Assembly: GCA_029747585.1 (NCBI GenBank)
Contig: JAPEVF010000222.1
Location: forward strand, 1 to 64,000
Direction of reading: 5' to 3'
Length of the DNA stretch: 64,000 nt
DNA from: Pleurotus djamor
Lineage: Eukaryota; Basidiomycota; Agaricomycetes; Agaricales; Pleurotaceae
Below, piece by piece: positions 11,380-26,860 of this stretch; positions within the stretch are counted from its first letter, which is position 1; each line of letters begins with the position of its first letter. The position numbers and the translations under genes are program-made. The notes beneath the pieces are model-generated. The model had not been told where the DNA came from, did not search any database, and was given only the letters and a program-made list of their open reading frames with translations.

Positions 11380-14300
11380 CTAAAAGTTGATGTTCAGGGG
11401 CTCCATGTGTGAGTTGAAGGGGAGAGATAGCGCCGTTTCGAGGACACCGGGTGGGTAAGGGCCATAAGGAGGACCAAGAGGGGTACCATCAAAGATATCG
11501 TAGAATAGCGCTGGTCCTCTGTCATTCGCCAAGGTAGTTGGGGGTGTCGGTACATCTTCTTGAGGCTCAGGAGCTTCAGGGATCGTCTCAGGAGGATCCA
11601 GGCCAAAGGAGAAGTCAGTTTGCTGAGCCTCAGGCTCGCTTTCGGTGTCCTCAGAGTCTGAGTCAGTAGTTTCGTCGTCGTCAAAAGCTCCATCAGAGAG
11701 GATTGATTTTCCCTTGATGGCGCGACCCCGTTGGGAACGAGACTTGAGACCGCGAGGGAGCTTGTGCGGAGACGGAGTACCTGACTCTAAGTCCTCGAGT
11801 GCTTTCTTGTGTTTTTCCCTTTTCGCGTGCTTTGCCTTTTTGACGCGAAGGTTCTTGTCCATACGCTTGCCCAAGGTGTTGTGATGATTTGGGAGTACAT
11901 GAGTTGCCTCGGCTCGAGCAATCTTCTCCGCTACGGAAAAATCGTACGCCCTTGCCCTAAAAACACTGTAAAACAAAGTCACCATCCTGAAAAAGATGGA
12001 CATACGCAGCGACTGCCTCGAGCAGTGATAATGATGTCCCTGTACGTAGATTGGTGCTTGTATGGGAACCTTCGTTGAGATTAGTGTCGGCGGGGCTGAG
12101 GTGCCAGTCTTCGTGAGAAATCTTGCTGTGGTGGGGGTTTATGCTTGGGATGAACCATGGGATAGGCTTCTTATCGGCCGCCCAGTCTACACGGCATTGA
12201 CATGAGAAAGATTGCCTGTCAATCATTGATTGGCTGCGACTCACCGTGAATTTTCTTGTTGTCGCCTTTGAGGCACCACTTCATCAACTCATCAACTTCC
12301 TCTTTGGTCTTCAGGTGTGTAATCTGTCGGATTTTCTGGTTCTCTTCCTTAGTGATTGAGTTTGCGAGTTTGTCAAGATCACTGCATTACAGGGTTTGAC
12401 TTTATAAGTATCAATCTCAGAAGGAAGGGAGTTTACTACAACGCACCGATCAAGATGAACAAGACAGCACCGCATGATGTACTGGACAATCACTTGTGGG
12501 TTGTCTTCGTTTATCACCCTTTTAGGGAATGGAATCTTCTGGTTTCGTTCCACGAAATCGTCGCCGGCGCCATGCATTTGCGGTTTGCTTCCATCCACAA
12601 GAATGGTGCGGATGCCTTCACCATGCATGAACTTGAACTTGACTGGCTTACCCGTCACCTGAGCAACGGTGTCCCATAGCGTTGACCAAACATATTTGAA
12701 CGCCGCTCGCGTTTCGCGTGTCATATAAATACGCGCGAGACAAACACCTACGCGGACTCAGAATTGAATGGAAGAGTCTGATGTAGAACTGATCACGCAC
12801 GCATATTCAGACGGTCGTTCCAGACCACAATCTCCCATTCTTTCCACTCTGCGTCGCCTACACGCTTGTATGTGTTGTCGTGAAGGGTTGTCTTAACTTG
12901 ATGAAACAATTGTGCGAGCGCCGGCACCATTGTTACGATAATGTCACCGTCATCACCCGAAGATGTTGCAACCTTGTGGATGTACCGATCGGCGAGAGGT
13001 AGAGTCTTGGACGTTAGATATGTGTGAAGCACACCCTCAAATCCAGTCCCATGGGGGTGCGCCTTCTTCTTTTCTTTGTGGAGTATGTCTCGCTTGAGTC
13101 AATCGTTGGCAAGAGCAGGATCAATATCGGCGGGGGGAGCACTCAATATGCCTTGGGCAACAGCAACTATAAAGCATAAAACAGTTGATTGAATACATAT
13201 ACTTATACATTGAGAAATTGTATCAATTAAGCTCCTCACCAGTGTCGAGCTTGACAACGGAGAGCCCGATTAACCCCAGTTGCGCTGCAGCATCTGCATA
13301 CGCTTGCTTGGCCTGAGGAGTAGCCTTTCGCTGAGCAGGCATGGGGTGGTTGTGCGCATTCCGAATGACTACAACGGCTCGAAGATCGTTTCGATCAACT
13401 GGGGAGAATATTGTGATCTTCGTTGGACATTCGCGAGGAATGAGTTTGCCCGAGATTACGGTCCCATTCTTGTTGAAATGGGTATATGCTTCGATTCGCA
13501 ATGTCAGGTGCACGCCCTAGATATGTGAGAAAATGACTTACGGCACTCCTTCTTCCCTCCGAAGTTTCGAGGCTGGCATACATAGACGCAATCACCTGGT
13601 TTGGAAAGTGTGGCTTCGAGTTTTTCCATGGTTGTCGGGGTAAAGGCACCATTATTTCGAAATAGTTCACGGAGGAGAGCTTCATCCACCGTGCGAGGGA
13701 TGCTAGCAAACCGATGGCCGTTCTCGCCTTGCGTCCATCCTTGACATCCGATGAAGTGCTTCTTCCCGTCGAAGTTCACCTAAGGTCAAACCAGCTATTA
13801 GGTGAACTTGAATGATAAGGAGCGGGGAGAAGCTGGCACACCTTCTTATTCTTAAATCTTCGCAATACAGGTTGACCATTGCATGGTTCACTTGCCTCGT
13901 TTGTGTAAGTACACTTAGTCGAATGAAGATTCTTGTAAAAGCTGCATAGGGTGAGCATGTGTGTAATAAAGAGACAATGTGGAAGACGTACGTTGCGGCA
14001 ATGCTTGCGCTAGTTTCGCTTTCCTGCTGGTTCTGCCGCCGCTCCGCATCCCACCAGTCTTGTCGTTGTTGCGGATTGGGTTCATATCGTTCGACGTCAC
14101 CAAGGAATGCCGGGCTTACTTGACTGCAATGATAGATACCTTGACAGTCATGATGGGCGACTTGACATGGCACATTGCCGAGGGGGATTACTTTGGTGGG
14201 TTTTGACGCTGACCCAGCCGTTCCGCCAGCCCACGAATCTTGATCCTGTAGTAATGCACCATATGAGAGCGGAAAGAGACATTGAAAGAAGCGACGTACC

Positions 14301-15199
14301 ACTGATTTAAGCTTCGCAGCCATGTTCATTGGCTTTTGGCCTGACAATGGCCACTTTCGAGTATCACCGCTCGTGTCGAGGAGGTACGCGACACATTCTC
14401 CTTGAGGGACTGGCCAGCACGACTTGAAATCCTTCACCTCAATAATCCGATCGACAACAAGCTTGCGTGTGATTCGAACGGCTGACGTCGCATCTTTTGC
14501 CGTGTTTTTCTTTGCTTTCTTCGTTGGGGGCTTAGGCTGTTCTTCGTCCTCAGAGTCCGAGATCTCAATGACCTCGGCATAGGCACGCTTGACTGGCAGC
14601 GGTTGGTGATGTCCGAGAGTGTCTTCAGCACGGTTTTGATTATTTCGGCGCGGATGTACAGGTGTTGGAGGCGTCTCGACAAAAGTAATGTCGTCGTCAT
14701 CGCTGTTGTCGCTGGTTGGCTCCATTTTAATTTGGCGCGGCGTAGGGAGGGTCGGGGTTGAGAAAAATGGGTGAGGTGCAGAAAGACGTTTCGACGGCGT
14801 AGACGGTGTATCTTGACGCGTAGACGGTCCTACAGATGGAAGCCTGGGGGCCGAAATTGAGTGGGGGATGGTGGTAGATGAGGCAGCCGGCCGCGCGCCC
14901 GAAATTAAAGAGGCCAGCTTAGAATCTTGTAGGTACATTGTGTACCACTTCTTCAGCGACGCGAACGACACCCATTCGTGTGCATTCTCGAAAGCATAGT
15001 CTTCGGGCTCACTAATCTCAAGAAGAGTTGCCGAAATGGTCTACAATTAGCATTGATCAGTAGACGAAACGGTTAAAAGCTAAAAATAACCCACAGCGTC
15101 GCGGTATTCAGCTATTAGAGCAGGCCCAACAACGTTAAGAAGCCTCTTGAGCTTCGCAGAGTCATCCGGTAGAGTCTGGGAGGAGCTATGGCTCGACAT
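11380..15199 (-). pseudogene. MULE-like transposase with WRKY/GCM1-type finger, one in-frame stop
   Basis: Transposase of the MULE superfamily, of the kind common in agaricomycetes. The ATG at 15199 (MSSHSSSQTLPDDS) splices to an acidic, NLS-bearing N-terminal domain (KPPTKKAKKN). A WRKY/GCM1-like DNA-binding finger follows, including CTYTNEASEPC, a Gly/Trp-rich stretch and an NAHNHPMP His pair. The catalytic core begins GDIIVTMVPALAQLF; DNTYKR near 12880 supplies the likely first Asp and TILVDGSKPQ near 12605 the second. The C-terminal helical part has IPWFIPSIN and DWHLSPADTNLNEG. An acidic tail ends at 11380. The spliced frame meets one TGA at 13099-13101 (context LANDxLKRD, where a Ser would fit), so the copy is probably inactive. 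Many introns are needed, and the third catalytic acid was not fixed by eye. Confidence 0.8.
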
Positions 15200-15449
15200 C
15201 ACGCAGACTCTTTGGGATGGGAGGAGTTGGGGGGAGAGAGAGGAATGTGGCCACAACTGACCACCATCGGGGACTTAACTGATTGTTTGGCATCTTATCC
15301 CGCTGTTCAAAAGGCCACAATCGTGCAAACAAAGGCGGGGGCGGGCCAGCGTCGGTGTACTTGGAGGGAGAGCCACGCGCGCCAAGGTGGCGGCGGTCCT
15401 GAATCTTACTGTCACACGCTAAGCGCTCGTCAATCTTATCTTACTGGAC

Positions 15450-15480
15450 GAATCTTATTTTACTACTTTCGTATACTTCC
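15450..15480. repeat. right terminal inverted repeat of the MULE
   Basis: Inverted partner of 11139-11169; contains TACTTTCGTATACTTCC at the outer end. Confidence 0.8.
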
Positions 15481-15489
15481 TCTCTTGCA
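15481..15489. repeat. 9-bp target-site duplication, right copy
   Basis: TCTCTTGCA, directly repeated from 11130-11138. Confidence 0.85.
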
Positions 15490-17149
15490 TCTCCCATTGG
15501 TGGCGTGAATCCGTGCAACATTCGGGGAAACCTATCAAACGCACGAACTACCCGCTTTCCGTCATGTTTACTATGAATTATATCCTTCGGTTCAGGGATA
15601 TGACGAAGATGGCCGTGTCGACGTTCCCGACACTTTCGGATTTGGTCGCTTGTGCTCTTGGTTATGCCAACAAGTCCTTGACTAACGATGGACTTCGGAT
15701 CCTCGACGTTATCCTACGGACGATCATACGCTTCTGCACGTCCTCGGAGGAAATTCAAAGTGAATTCCTCTCCCAACACCTTGTCGTGTTCCTTGTCACT
15801 TGCCTCATGTTCCTCGAAACGGCCGATCCAGTACCCGGTCTCAGTATTCAATTGATGATCCAAAACACCTTGAAAATCCTTAACACTCTCTTCACGTCAA
15901 ATGAAGGAAACCATCGCGCTGCCCTCCGTCACGCAATAGACAACGGTGTTGTTCGTGCATTAGGACACGTCGCTATGTCCTATCACCTCAGCATGCTGCA
16001 CGAAGACCTCATATCGTTCGCTGGGAACATACTGGAGGTAATCTCCAGAAGCTTACTATTCGATCGAAATTGCAAGGTGGTCTATCGAGATCTAGGAATC
16101 GTTTGTAGGGCTCTAGGCGTGCAATGGACCCATGAAACTGTCGATAGGAAATGGGGTCGGCTGAAGGACCGTGCAGGGTTTCTACGTTGGGAAAGGGTTC
16201 AATATCGTAAATCTTGTGCGTTCGTGAGTGCATTACTTGCTGTACTGGTAAAACGCTTTTGATGACCCACATCGCCCTCCTCTCTTTCCAATATAGTGCG
16301 GACAGAAGGACTATGACGCGCCTGTCCGGAAATGCTCAAACTGCGGCACATTCTACTGTTCGAAGACATGCCAACGACATGACTGGGACACCAGAGGACA
16401 TCGCCAAGCATGCTCACCAGGTTCGTGCTCCTTCTACGAAGTTTAATGTGTCTCTTTCTTAGTGAGTGCGCTGAAACGTGGGTCATCTATACCAGGTCTC
16501 TATCTTGCCCCAGGCGGTCACTTCATCGCTGACATGGTCGCTCGCAATCTCTTCAAGTCAAGGGAGTACGTCACCCTCCTCTTCCAGAAATACGTCACCC
16601 TAGCCCTGCGAAAGCGCATTCCCAAACTGTGCCTCTATGTGGACTGTACTACAAACCCCTTGACACTCTCAGGTACCCTCGATTCACCTCATAACGGCCC
16701 AAATGATGTTATTCGCGCAAGCTCCAAGGACATCCACAAATGCGTGAAATTCTTCGTGGTTATTCCTACCTACCCAAAGGAAAGCATCTACGAGCTCCCG
16801 ACAAAGGTGGATTATCTACCTCAACCGGAGTACTTCTCAGCTGAGGCGTACTTGAAGGCCTATTGGGTGGATGGATACAGGGAGGAAGAAGTGTCGCGTT
16901 TGGATGAGATGATAAAGCGAAGCCAGCACCCAAATAATCAACTTCACGTCTCCCACCGCTGGCGGCAGATTTCTTAGTCGATCATATTTGCATTCTGTTG
17001 CCAGTACTGTGAATGAACCACACCTTGCCTTCGGGTACCCCCTATTGAATACCCCCTGGGTCTTGACCAGGAGGTTCGTTCAACGCCGCCAAGCATTGCA
17101 GTCGCTTCCTTGCCATCTTCGGTACATTCGTCGCAGTCCCGAGAAGGAA

Positions 17150-19237
17150 ATGGCATCCTTACGATCTGTTATCGCGGACTTGGTGGGAGCTTGCCCGAAC
17201 TATCCTCGTACACATTCTCATGATGCCACTCTCTTTCATCATGATCTCGTAGAAGAGGCTCACGACCTTGACGCCCTCGAGGCGTGAAGTGACCATCGAC
17301 GCGTTCCTAGAAGCCAATATCAAGACCTTCGTCACACACTTGGGATCCATCAATGACGTACCTATGGTCTTCGATCTATTTCTCGAACAACTCAAGAAAC
17401 CTCCCCCTTCGATCGCCGTCATCTCAGCATGCACGTCCAAAGACGACCGTACAATGATTCATTGTCGTCGCGTATATCGTACCATGGTCTCCTTGGCTGA
17501 CTGTGCTTGTGACGCCCCTTACGTGCAAAGTACTGCTCCTACGCTCAAGCAGATTTGGTCGCACTTATGGATTTGGATTCGTGACGTTTTCCTTTGCGAA
17601 ACTCCTCTTCCGGACCTCCTCGTTGAAGAGGTCTTCAAAGCGGATCTTCTGTACGTCAGGAACTTGGCTCTGGAGTTCTGCAGGCGATACATCTATATCG
17701 ATGGTCAGTACAAGCCCCCTCGATATGGAATCGCCGATCACGTCCTGGCGTCGCCTGGATTTGTTCCATGCATGACACGCTGGTGGCGTAACTCTGTGGT
17801 TCATTCTGCGAAGCCTGCAAAGGATTGGAAAGCTCCGCTTTCCGTGTTATACACGATGAACTTTATTCTTCGGGACGAGGCTCGAAAGAAGATCGTCGTA
17901 ACGACGTTCGGCTCGATTTCTGACCTGGTTGCTTGCGCACTCGGTTACACTTGCATTTCTATGAACAATGAAGGTATCGATGTGCTCGATGGTACACTTC
18001 GTACTATTATACGTCTTTGCTATTCAACGAAGAAGATTGAAAACGAATTCGTCGCCCAGAATGCCATCGCGATTCAAGTGGCTTGCGTCGTATTCCTTAC
18101 GAAAGCTCCTTCAGTACCCGAAGTCGATATACAGAAGATGATCATCAACTCACTTGATTTTATCCATGGTGTACTGTACTCAAAGAGGCAAAGAAATACT
18201 GTCCGTCAAATTCTGGACGCCGGTATTCTTCGCGCTCTTGAATGCATCCCATCTTCAAAGCATGTAGTCAAGTTTGACACCGAGCTCGTGCAGATTTGCA
18301 CGGATATTGTGAACGCTATATCCCTGTGGCTAGTGGTGTCCCCTCACAATGCACGTATCGCGAACGACGACCTGGGCACCTCCGTCAACACCGACGTCAA
18401 CTGGAATCATGACACCCTCGATAAAAAATGGGCCTTCCTTGCGGCGCAAGCGACCTTTCTGCGTCGTTCACGACTAGAGTATAGGAGGAAATGTACATAT
18501 GTGAGTCGCTGGACGCTCTCTATGCTGTCAACTCTTTTTGAAGTCGTTTGCAGTGCACTGCTACATGTGCATCAGACGTTGCCGCTGGGGCGTTTGGAAA
18601 ATGTTCCAAGTGTTGGGCCTATTACTGCTCGAGGTCGTGTCAGCAGCTTGATTGGAAAAATCGAAAGCACAGTCAGGTCTGCAAACCAGGTATAATCCCC
18701 CTTCGTTCTAATGTCGCGACCCTATTAACTCGAACAGGTCTATTTTTCGAGGTTGATGGTCACTTCATTGCTGACCTCGCATTGCACCACTTCTTTCAGT
18801 CAAATGCGTACATCGCACTTCTGTTTCAGAAGTACGTACTGGAGCATTCAGAGGATGACGTCCCGCAATTTTGCATCTTTGTCCAATGTACGACCTACCC
18901 TATCACCATCTCCGGGTTCACGGGCACAGGGGAACGTAACCCAGCCATGCCAATACGCTCAAGGAAACTCAATGAATGCATTAGAGTGTTTACGCGCGTA
19001 CCCGAGCATACAGATGGGACGGGGAAATTTTACGAGCTCACTCTGCCACCTACGGAACGTTTGGACGAGCCTGAGTATTACTCACAAGCCGAGTTCGTGA
19101 TGAAAAGGGGTCATGCTGGAATAAAGGGAGAGCTGGGTCGAATAGAAAGTGTCATCAAACAGACGCAGTACATTCAAGACTGCATTGTCTTGTGCGACTG
19201 GAACTTCGCAGACCAGGCTCCTGACCCTGACTCCTAA
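17150..19237 (+). CDS. MYND zinc-finger protein B
   Basis: Intact tandem paralogue of gene A, starting 172 bp after it. Exon 1 (17150-17182, MASLRSVIADL) splices to exon 2 at 17253 (KRLTTLTPSRREV), the same intron position as in A. A long helical region follows, probably ARM/HEAT-like by composition (WSHLWIWIRDVFLCETPLPD; SISDLVACALGYT). After an intron at 18501-18553 comes the MYND finger: CTYC, KCSKCWAYYCSRSC and HSQVC give the full set of Cys/His ligands for two zinc ions. A short intron near 18694-18743 is likely, then a conserved C-terminal block beginning VDGHFIADLALHHFF. MYND fingers bind Pro-rich partners and are abundant in agaric genomes; the specific role is unknown. Start chosen because A and B agree exactly on exon 1 and its donor. 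Confidence 0.85.
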
Positions 19238-19489
19238 AGCACTCCTAAGTAGTCTAGGTCTGAAAAATTCGTATCCCCAGCCTTTTCACGAACTCTATGG
19301 CGCGCACACCACCTCAACTTGAGTTTCACGGAGCCTCGTATGAGATACGCAACTGTTGGGAGGAATGTTTCTGTGTGTCGCATACTAACTTAGTTTGGGA
19401 ATTCGCCGTCAGCACTGCCATCACGGGAACCGCGGAACGGATTTCGTGTCATCTCCTGAGCACAACCGCAAGTTCGAATTTCCTTCAAA

Positions 19490-23277
<3,788 letters not shown>

Positions 23278-23464
23278 AGTTTTAGGGGACCATCGGCGGG
23301 CGTTTATTCATCTTGGGGAGTAATTTATGCTATTGTCGCAAGGCTGAGTTTCTTGTATATACACGGTGTATCCACCAATTAGACAGTCCAGAACCCATCA
23401 AAAATGTAGAACAGTGAAAGCGTAAACGGCGATGCAGAGACCATCATCTCGGAGACGGAGTCAT

Positions 23465-24594
23465 TTAGTCATCGAACATAGAGCCATCCATACGAACGCC
23501 CATCGTTTGAGGGATGTCCATACCTAAGCTTTTCATTTTCCCAGCCTAGAAAAGGTGTTCAACATGAATTGGCTTAACGGGTATGAGGAAGGGTAGGAAT
23601 ACCTGATAACGTTCTTGCTGGACCTTCCGCAGCTCCTGGAGTTGTTCCTTGGAGAGATACGTGTCTTGCTCGACCGCCTTACGTTTGTGAGCGCCCTGGA
23701 GGGCACGCATGTCGGCATTGGGGTCGTATGAATCATCGGGCGGAGGAACGAACTCCCCCGAACGGAGCGCTACCATTCGGCGGTCGTACGCCTCCATGTT
23801 GTAATACTTCTCATGAGGAAGAGTAGCTGTCAGGTAAACCAAAATTAATCATTCATAAATTATAAACATGGACATGTTCTCACCTGTATTATAATCTTCT
23901 ACGAATGATGCGAATTCCTTTTTGCTCTGATCCTTGGAAATGGTTTCCGGATTGATCTTCCGCTCTTCTACAAGCCATGTATGAAATTCGGCAGCCTTGT
24001 TGTACACGCTGTTGAGCATTATTAACGGCAATTCTGATACTGGGGTGCGTAACGCACTCAATTTCAGATATTATTCCATATTTCCCCCATTGCGGTTTAT
24101 TATCGCCGCTAGATTTCTTCTTGTGTACACAAACATTAGCATTATACCAAGAACACGGGGATAAGGGAACATACTTTGGACTTCTTACTCTTCTTCTTCT
24201 CTTTCCGTTCTTTGCTGTCATGCCTCTTCTTGTGTTTGTCTTTCCTACGTTTCCGCCGTCGATTCTCAGACGAAGAGGAGGAGCTACTGGAAACCGAACG
24301 AGATCGAGCGAGTCGTTTCCGTGAACTTCGTTCCCTGTCTCTGTCCCTATCTCTAGATCCACTGCGCTGCCTGCGGGGTGAACGAGAAGAAGATCTTCTT
24401 CGCCGTGTACGTGAACCAGAACGTGAACGTGAATTACGGGAGCGGTGATGGGAGTCTCGGGGTCGAGAGTCCCTGGAACGTGAACGTGAACGGCTGTGAC
24501 GCCGTCGAGTGGGCTCTTGTCGTCGTTCGTAGTGAGGAGAGCGACTCCGACGATGTCTCGAGGTTGGCGATCGTGTACGCCCTCGCGGGGACAT
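23465..24594 (-). CDS. RS-domain nuclear protein, splicing-associated family
   Basis: Starts at 24594 (MSPRGRTRSPTSRHRRSRSP) with a ~130-residue Arg/Ser domain followed by a Lys/Arg run (ENRRRKRRKDKHKK), typical of nuclear-speckle and pre-mRNA-splicing proteins. Downstream exons read KPQWGKYGIIS, NKAAEFHTWLVEERKINPET, KEFASFVEDYNT, ATLPHEKYYNMEAYDRRM and AGKMKSLGMDIPQTMGVRMD, ending MFDD at 23465. The conserved WGKYGI...EDYNTATLPHEKYY core occurs in a eukaryotic family of unnamed RS-rich proteins; I do not recall a settled name. Four introns. The homology is confident, the function (splicing-related) is inference from the RS domain. Confidence 0.75.
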
Positions 24595-24599
24595 AGTAT

Positions 24600-26860
24600 T
24601 GAAGTTGATTGTGGTGTTGAAGAGCAGCGAGCGCTGTGTTGGGCTGTGTTTGGTTGAGGCCCCTTCCTCCCTCCAAGTTCTCACCCGTGCAGACCTTTCT
24701 TTTCATCGCGACATCACGCACAGGAAATCGACATCTGTTTCACCATCAACATAAGTCAGAACAGGAACGAAACATGCACTACTATACTTATTTTGCGAAG
24801 GCAAGTGATTGGAACTCTGTCCTTCCAGCTTTTCCTTGTTCCAAATTGGAGTACCCATAACAGGACATCATGGTGCCGCAGCTGCAGCACAAACACCGTC
24901 GATGGAACGCGATGCATACGGTTCATTAAATGCCTTGGACTACTCTGTAGCTAATTGTGCCGACTCGGGGCCTTATTTTGTCCATCGCCAGTCGAGTTAG
25001 CCGATCGACCACCCCGAAGCTCAGGGATTGGCCAGCTATTGCCCAAAACCCCGTTTGCATGGCCGCAGTGTGGCAAATCTGTGCTCAGCGCAAGACTCCA
25101 AAGATCTAGGCCTTTCTCTCGTACTCGCTTCTATCAAATATCATATCAACCGAGCCATGAAGACGAGCCAATCTTTCGTCGCACTTTGCAAGTATTACGG
25201 AAGGCCACAGCTTGCCATTTGCCATGTGTTCCCCCTTGATGAGCGGGTAACGACTTTTAGATCTTCGAAATCAAATACAGGGCTGCTTCACTTGCGCGCT
25301 GGCTGATTACTTATCGGTGAATTCACCTTCTCCGTTTCTACGATCCTTGTTCTTGACCCCGTCTAAAGACCACCTTACATACAGCCCCTTCACCCAGGGC
25401 GAAATGTGGTCTAGATTTTTCTTCTCTGAGACCTCCGGATCTTCTGCACTTCAAACGATAACATAGCTTCAGTAGCTTTCTAACTTATCTTAGCGTAAGT
25501 CAAGTCACCCGTTTATCTATTTTCGAGTCGTGATCTAACCCCCTTCATGCAGAACCACATTTGTGCCGTTGTGAAGCAGCGCAACCAATACATCCTGTCC
25601 CAGCCCTTCAAGATTTCGGCTCCTCGCATCTTCCATGCGGGTGGTGGCTAACCATGTCCTAACATCACCGTGTCTTCTCGATTCAAAGTTTTCAGACAAA
25701 ATGTTCCATCCATAAATGATACGTCGCTGTAAAGGGAAAAAATCAAGATCAGAAGTGAACAAATGCGTCTACTCTATTCCAGACTTTCCGTCTTCCTTCC
25801 GATGCACTCCCACGCACAACCGAAGCTAGTCATAGGTGTGCATGTTGCACCATATGTGGCGCGGTGCAGAAACCACTAATTGCGCTGCCTGAACGTTGTG
25901 GTGAGTTGGCAGGCCCCAATTACGTTCTTTCGACACTCCAAGGCCATGAAGAAAACATGTGTTGCTGGTCGGCTATTCCGTTGATGAGTGTCCGGCGGTG
26001 GAGTTGTGGATTACGACTCCCTGGCAGTTTCTATCCGATCATTTGTCCGAGTATTACTGAAGAGTTTTTCAGAACGTCTTTTGTGGTATGCTCCACCAGA
26101 TGCCTTCCCGACTTCCATCCACATCTGTCGCGAGGACTCGCAATTGGGAACTGGTCGCTCCTGCGCCAAAGTGCGAACCAAGTGCGAACTGGTTGCCGAC
26201 CGTGCGACTTGGGCGAGCAATGGGCGAGGATAGACGCCATAGACCAAGAATGGGTCCGTTTCATCGGAGCCGTTCAATTGGATCAGCACGAATACAGGTA
26301 AACGGGTCCAACGAAAATCAAACTGCTCCCTGAATCTTGATTGGATTTCTTGTCAGAAATATTTGGTACCTCTCCAAGCGAATTAATTAGGAGAGATTAG
26401 GAAACCCAGCGGAGCCCCAGCGAACAATCACTGGATACTCTCTCAACACTCCCTTAGTTTAGAGGAAGCAGATTTCACTAACCGACTGGGGAAATGGCAA
26501 TTATACAGTTGAGATCATGTGCCTAGATCTGGAGTTTTCCCCGACGACCCCGCCTCGCTGCTTCAATTCCTTTCGTATCTCCCTAATTATAACACTCGGT
26601 TACTCCAACCAGAGACAAGTCTTTTACGGCATCTTACCGCACATCCTTGCCTTGCCCTCCAGGTACTAGGCGAATTCGTGGGCAGCGATGCCATAATTCG
26701 AATGTTTCCCTTCCGCGGCTAAGGTCAGGGTTTTGACCAGATCTTTGGAAATATCTTGTCGTTTATCCGGGATCAATTTCAGCTCCCAGGCTAGATTTCA
26801 TATATAAACCTCCAACTACTTCGTCAGCTTCCTTAGCACCCCAAGCCAGTCATTAGCACC
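24600..26860. other. gene-poor 2.2 kb
   Basis: No convincing gene. The longest frame, 25864-26301 plus, has unbiased composition and Cys/Arg-rich content typical of chance frames. The last 100 bp carry a TATA-like ATATAAA near 26801 upstream of the FAD oxidase. Confidence 0.4.

Larger units (their letters stand above)
11139..15480 (-). mobile_element. complete MULE-type DNA transposon with TIRs
   Basis: A 4,342-bp element inserted in MYND gene A. Its ends are inverted repeats: 11139-11169 against the complement of 15450-15480, matching at 24 of 31 positions, with CGAAAGT and ATAAGATTC identical in both. It is flanked by a perfect direct repeat TCTCTTGCA (11130-11138 and 15481-15489). A 9-bp duplication is the usual size for Mutator-like elements. 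It carries one minus-strand transposase gene and little else. Both ends and both target copies are intact, so the limits are exact to within a base or two. Confidence 0.9.
10531..16977 (+). pseudogene. MYND zinc-finger gene A, split by a MULE transposon
   Basis: A paralogue of the neighbouring gene B, disrupted by a transposon. Exon 1 (10531-10560, MSINPLFSDL) splices by GTGAGC...CCAG to exon 2 at 10619 (KRLSTLTSSRREA). Coding then runs to VLKTPGFVSC at 11138, where the transposon begins. It resumes at 15490 with the WWRESVQHSGKP block. Near 16220 an intron precedes the MYND finger, whose ligands read CAFC, then KCSNCGTFYCSKTC and HRQAC: the C-x2-C, C-x2-C, C-x3-C and H-x3-C pattern of a protein-interaction finger. 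A last exon ends at 16977. Skipping bases 11139-15489 joins the halves in frame as GFVSC-ISHWWRES, matching GFVPC-MTRWWRNS in gene B. The gene therefore looks intact apart from the insertion. It is probably non-functional in this haplotype unless the 4.3-kb insert is spliced out. The function of this agaric MYND family is unknown to me. Confidence 0.85.

Noticed and set aside
25864..26301. 145-codon plus-strand frame
   Set aside because: Even composition, no family motif, overlapped by equally long frames on both strands.
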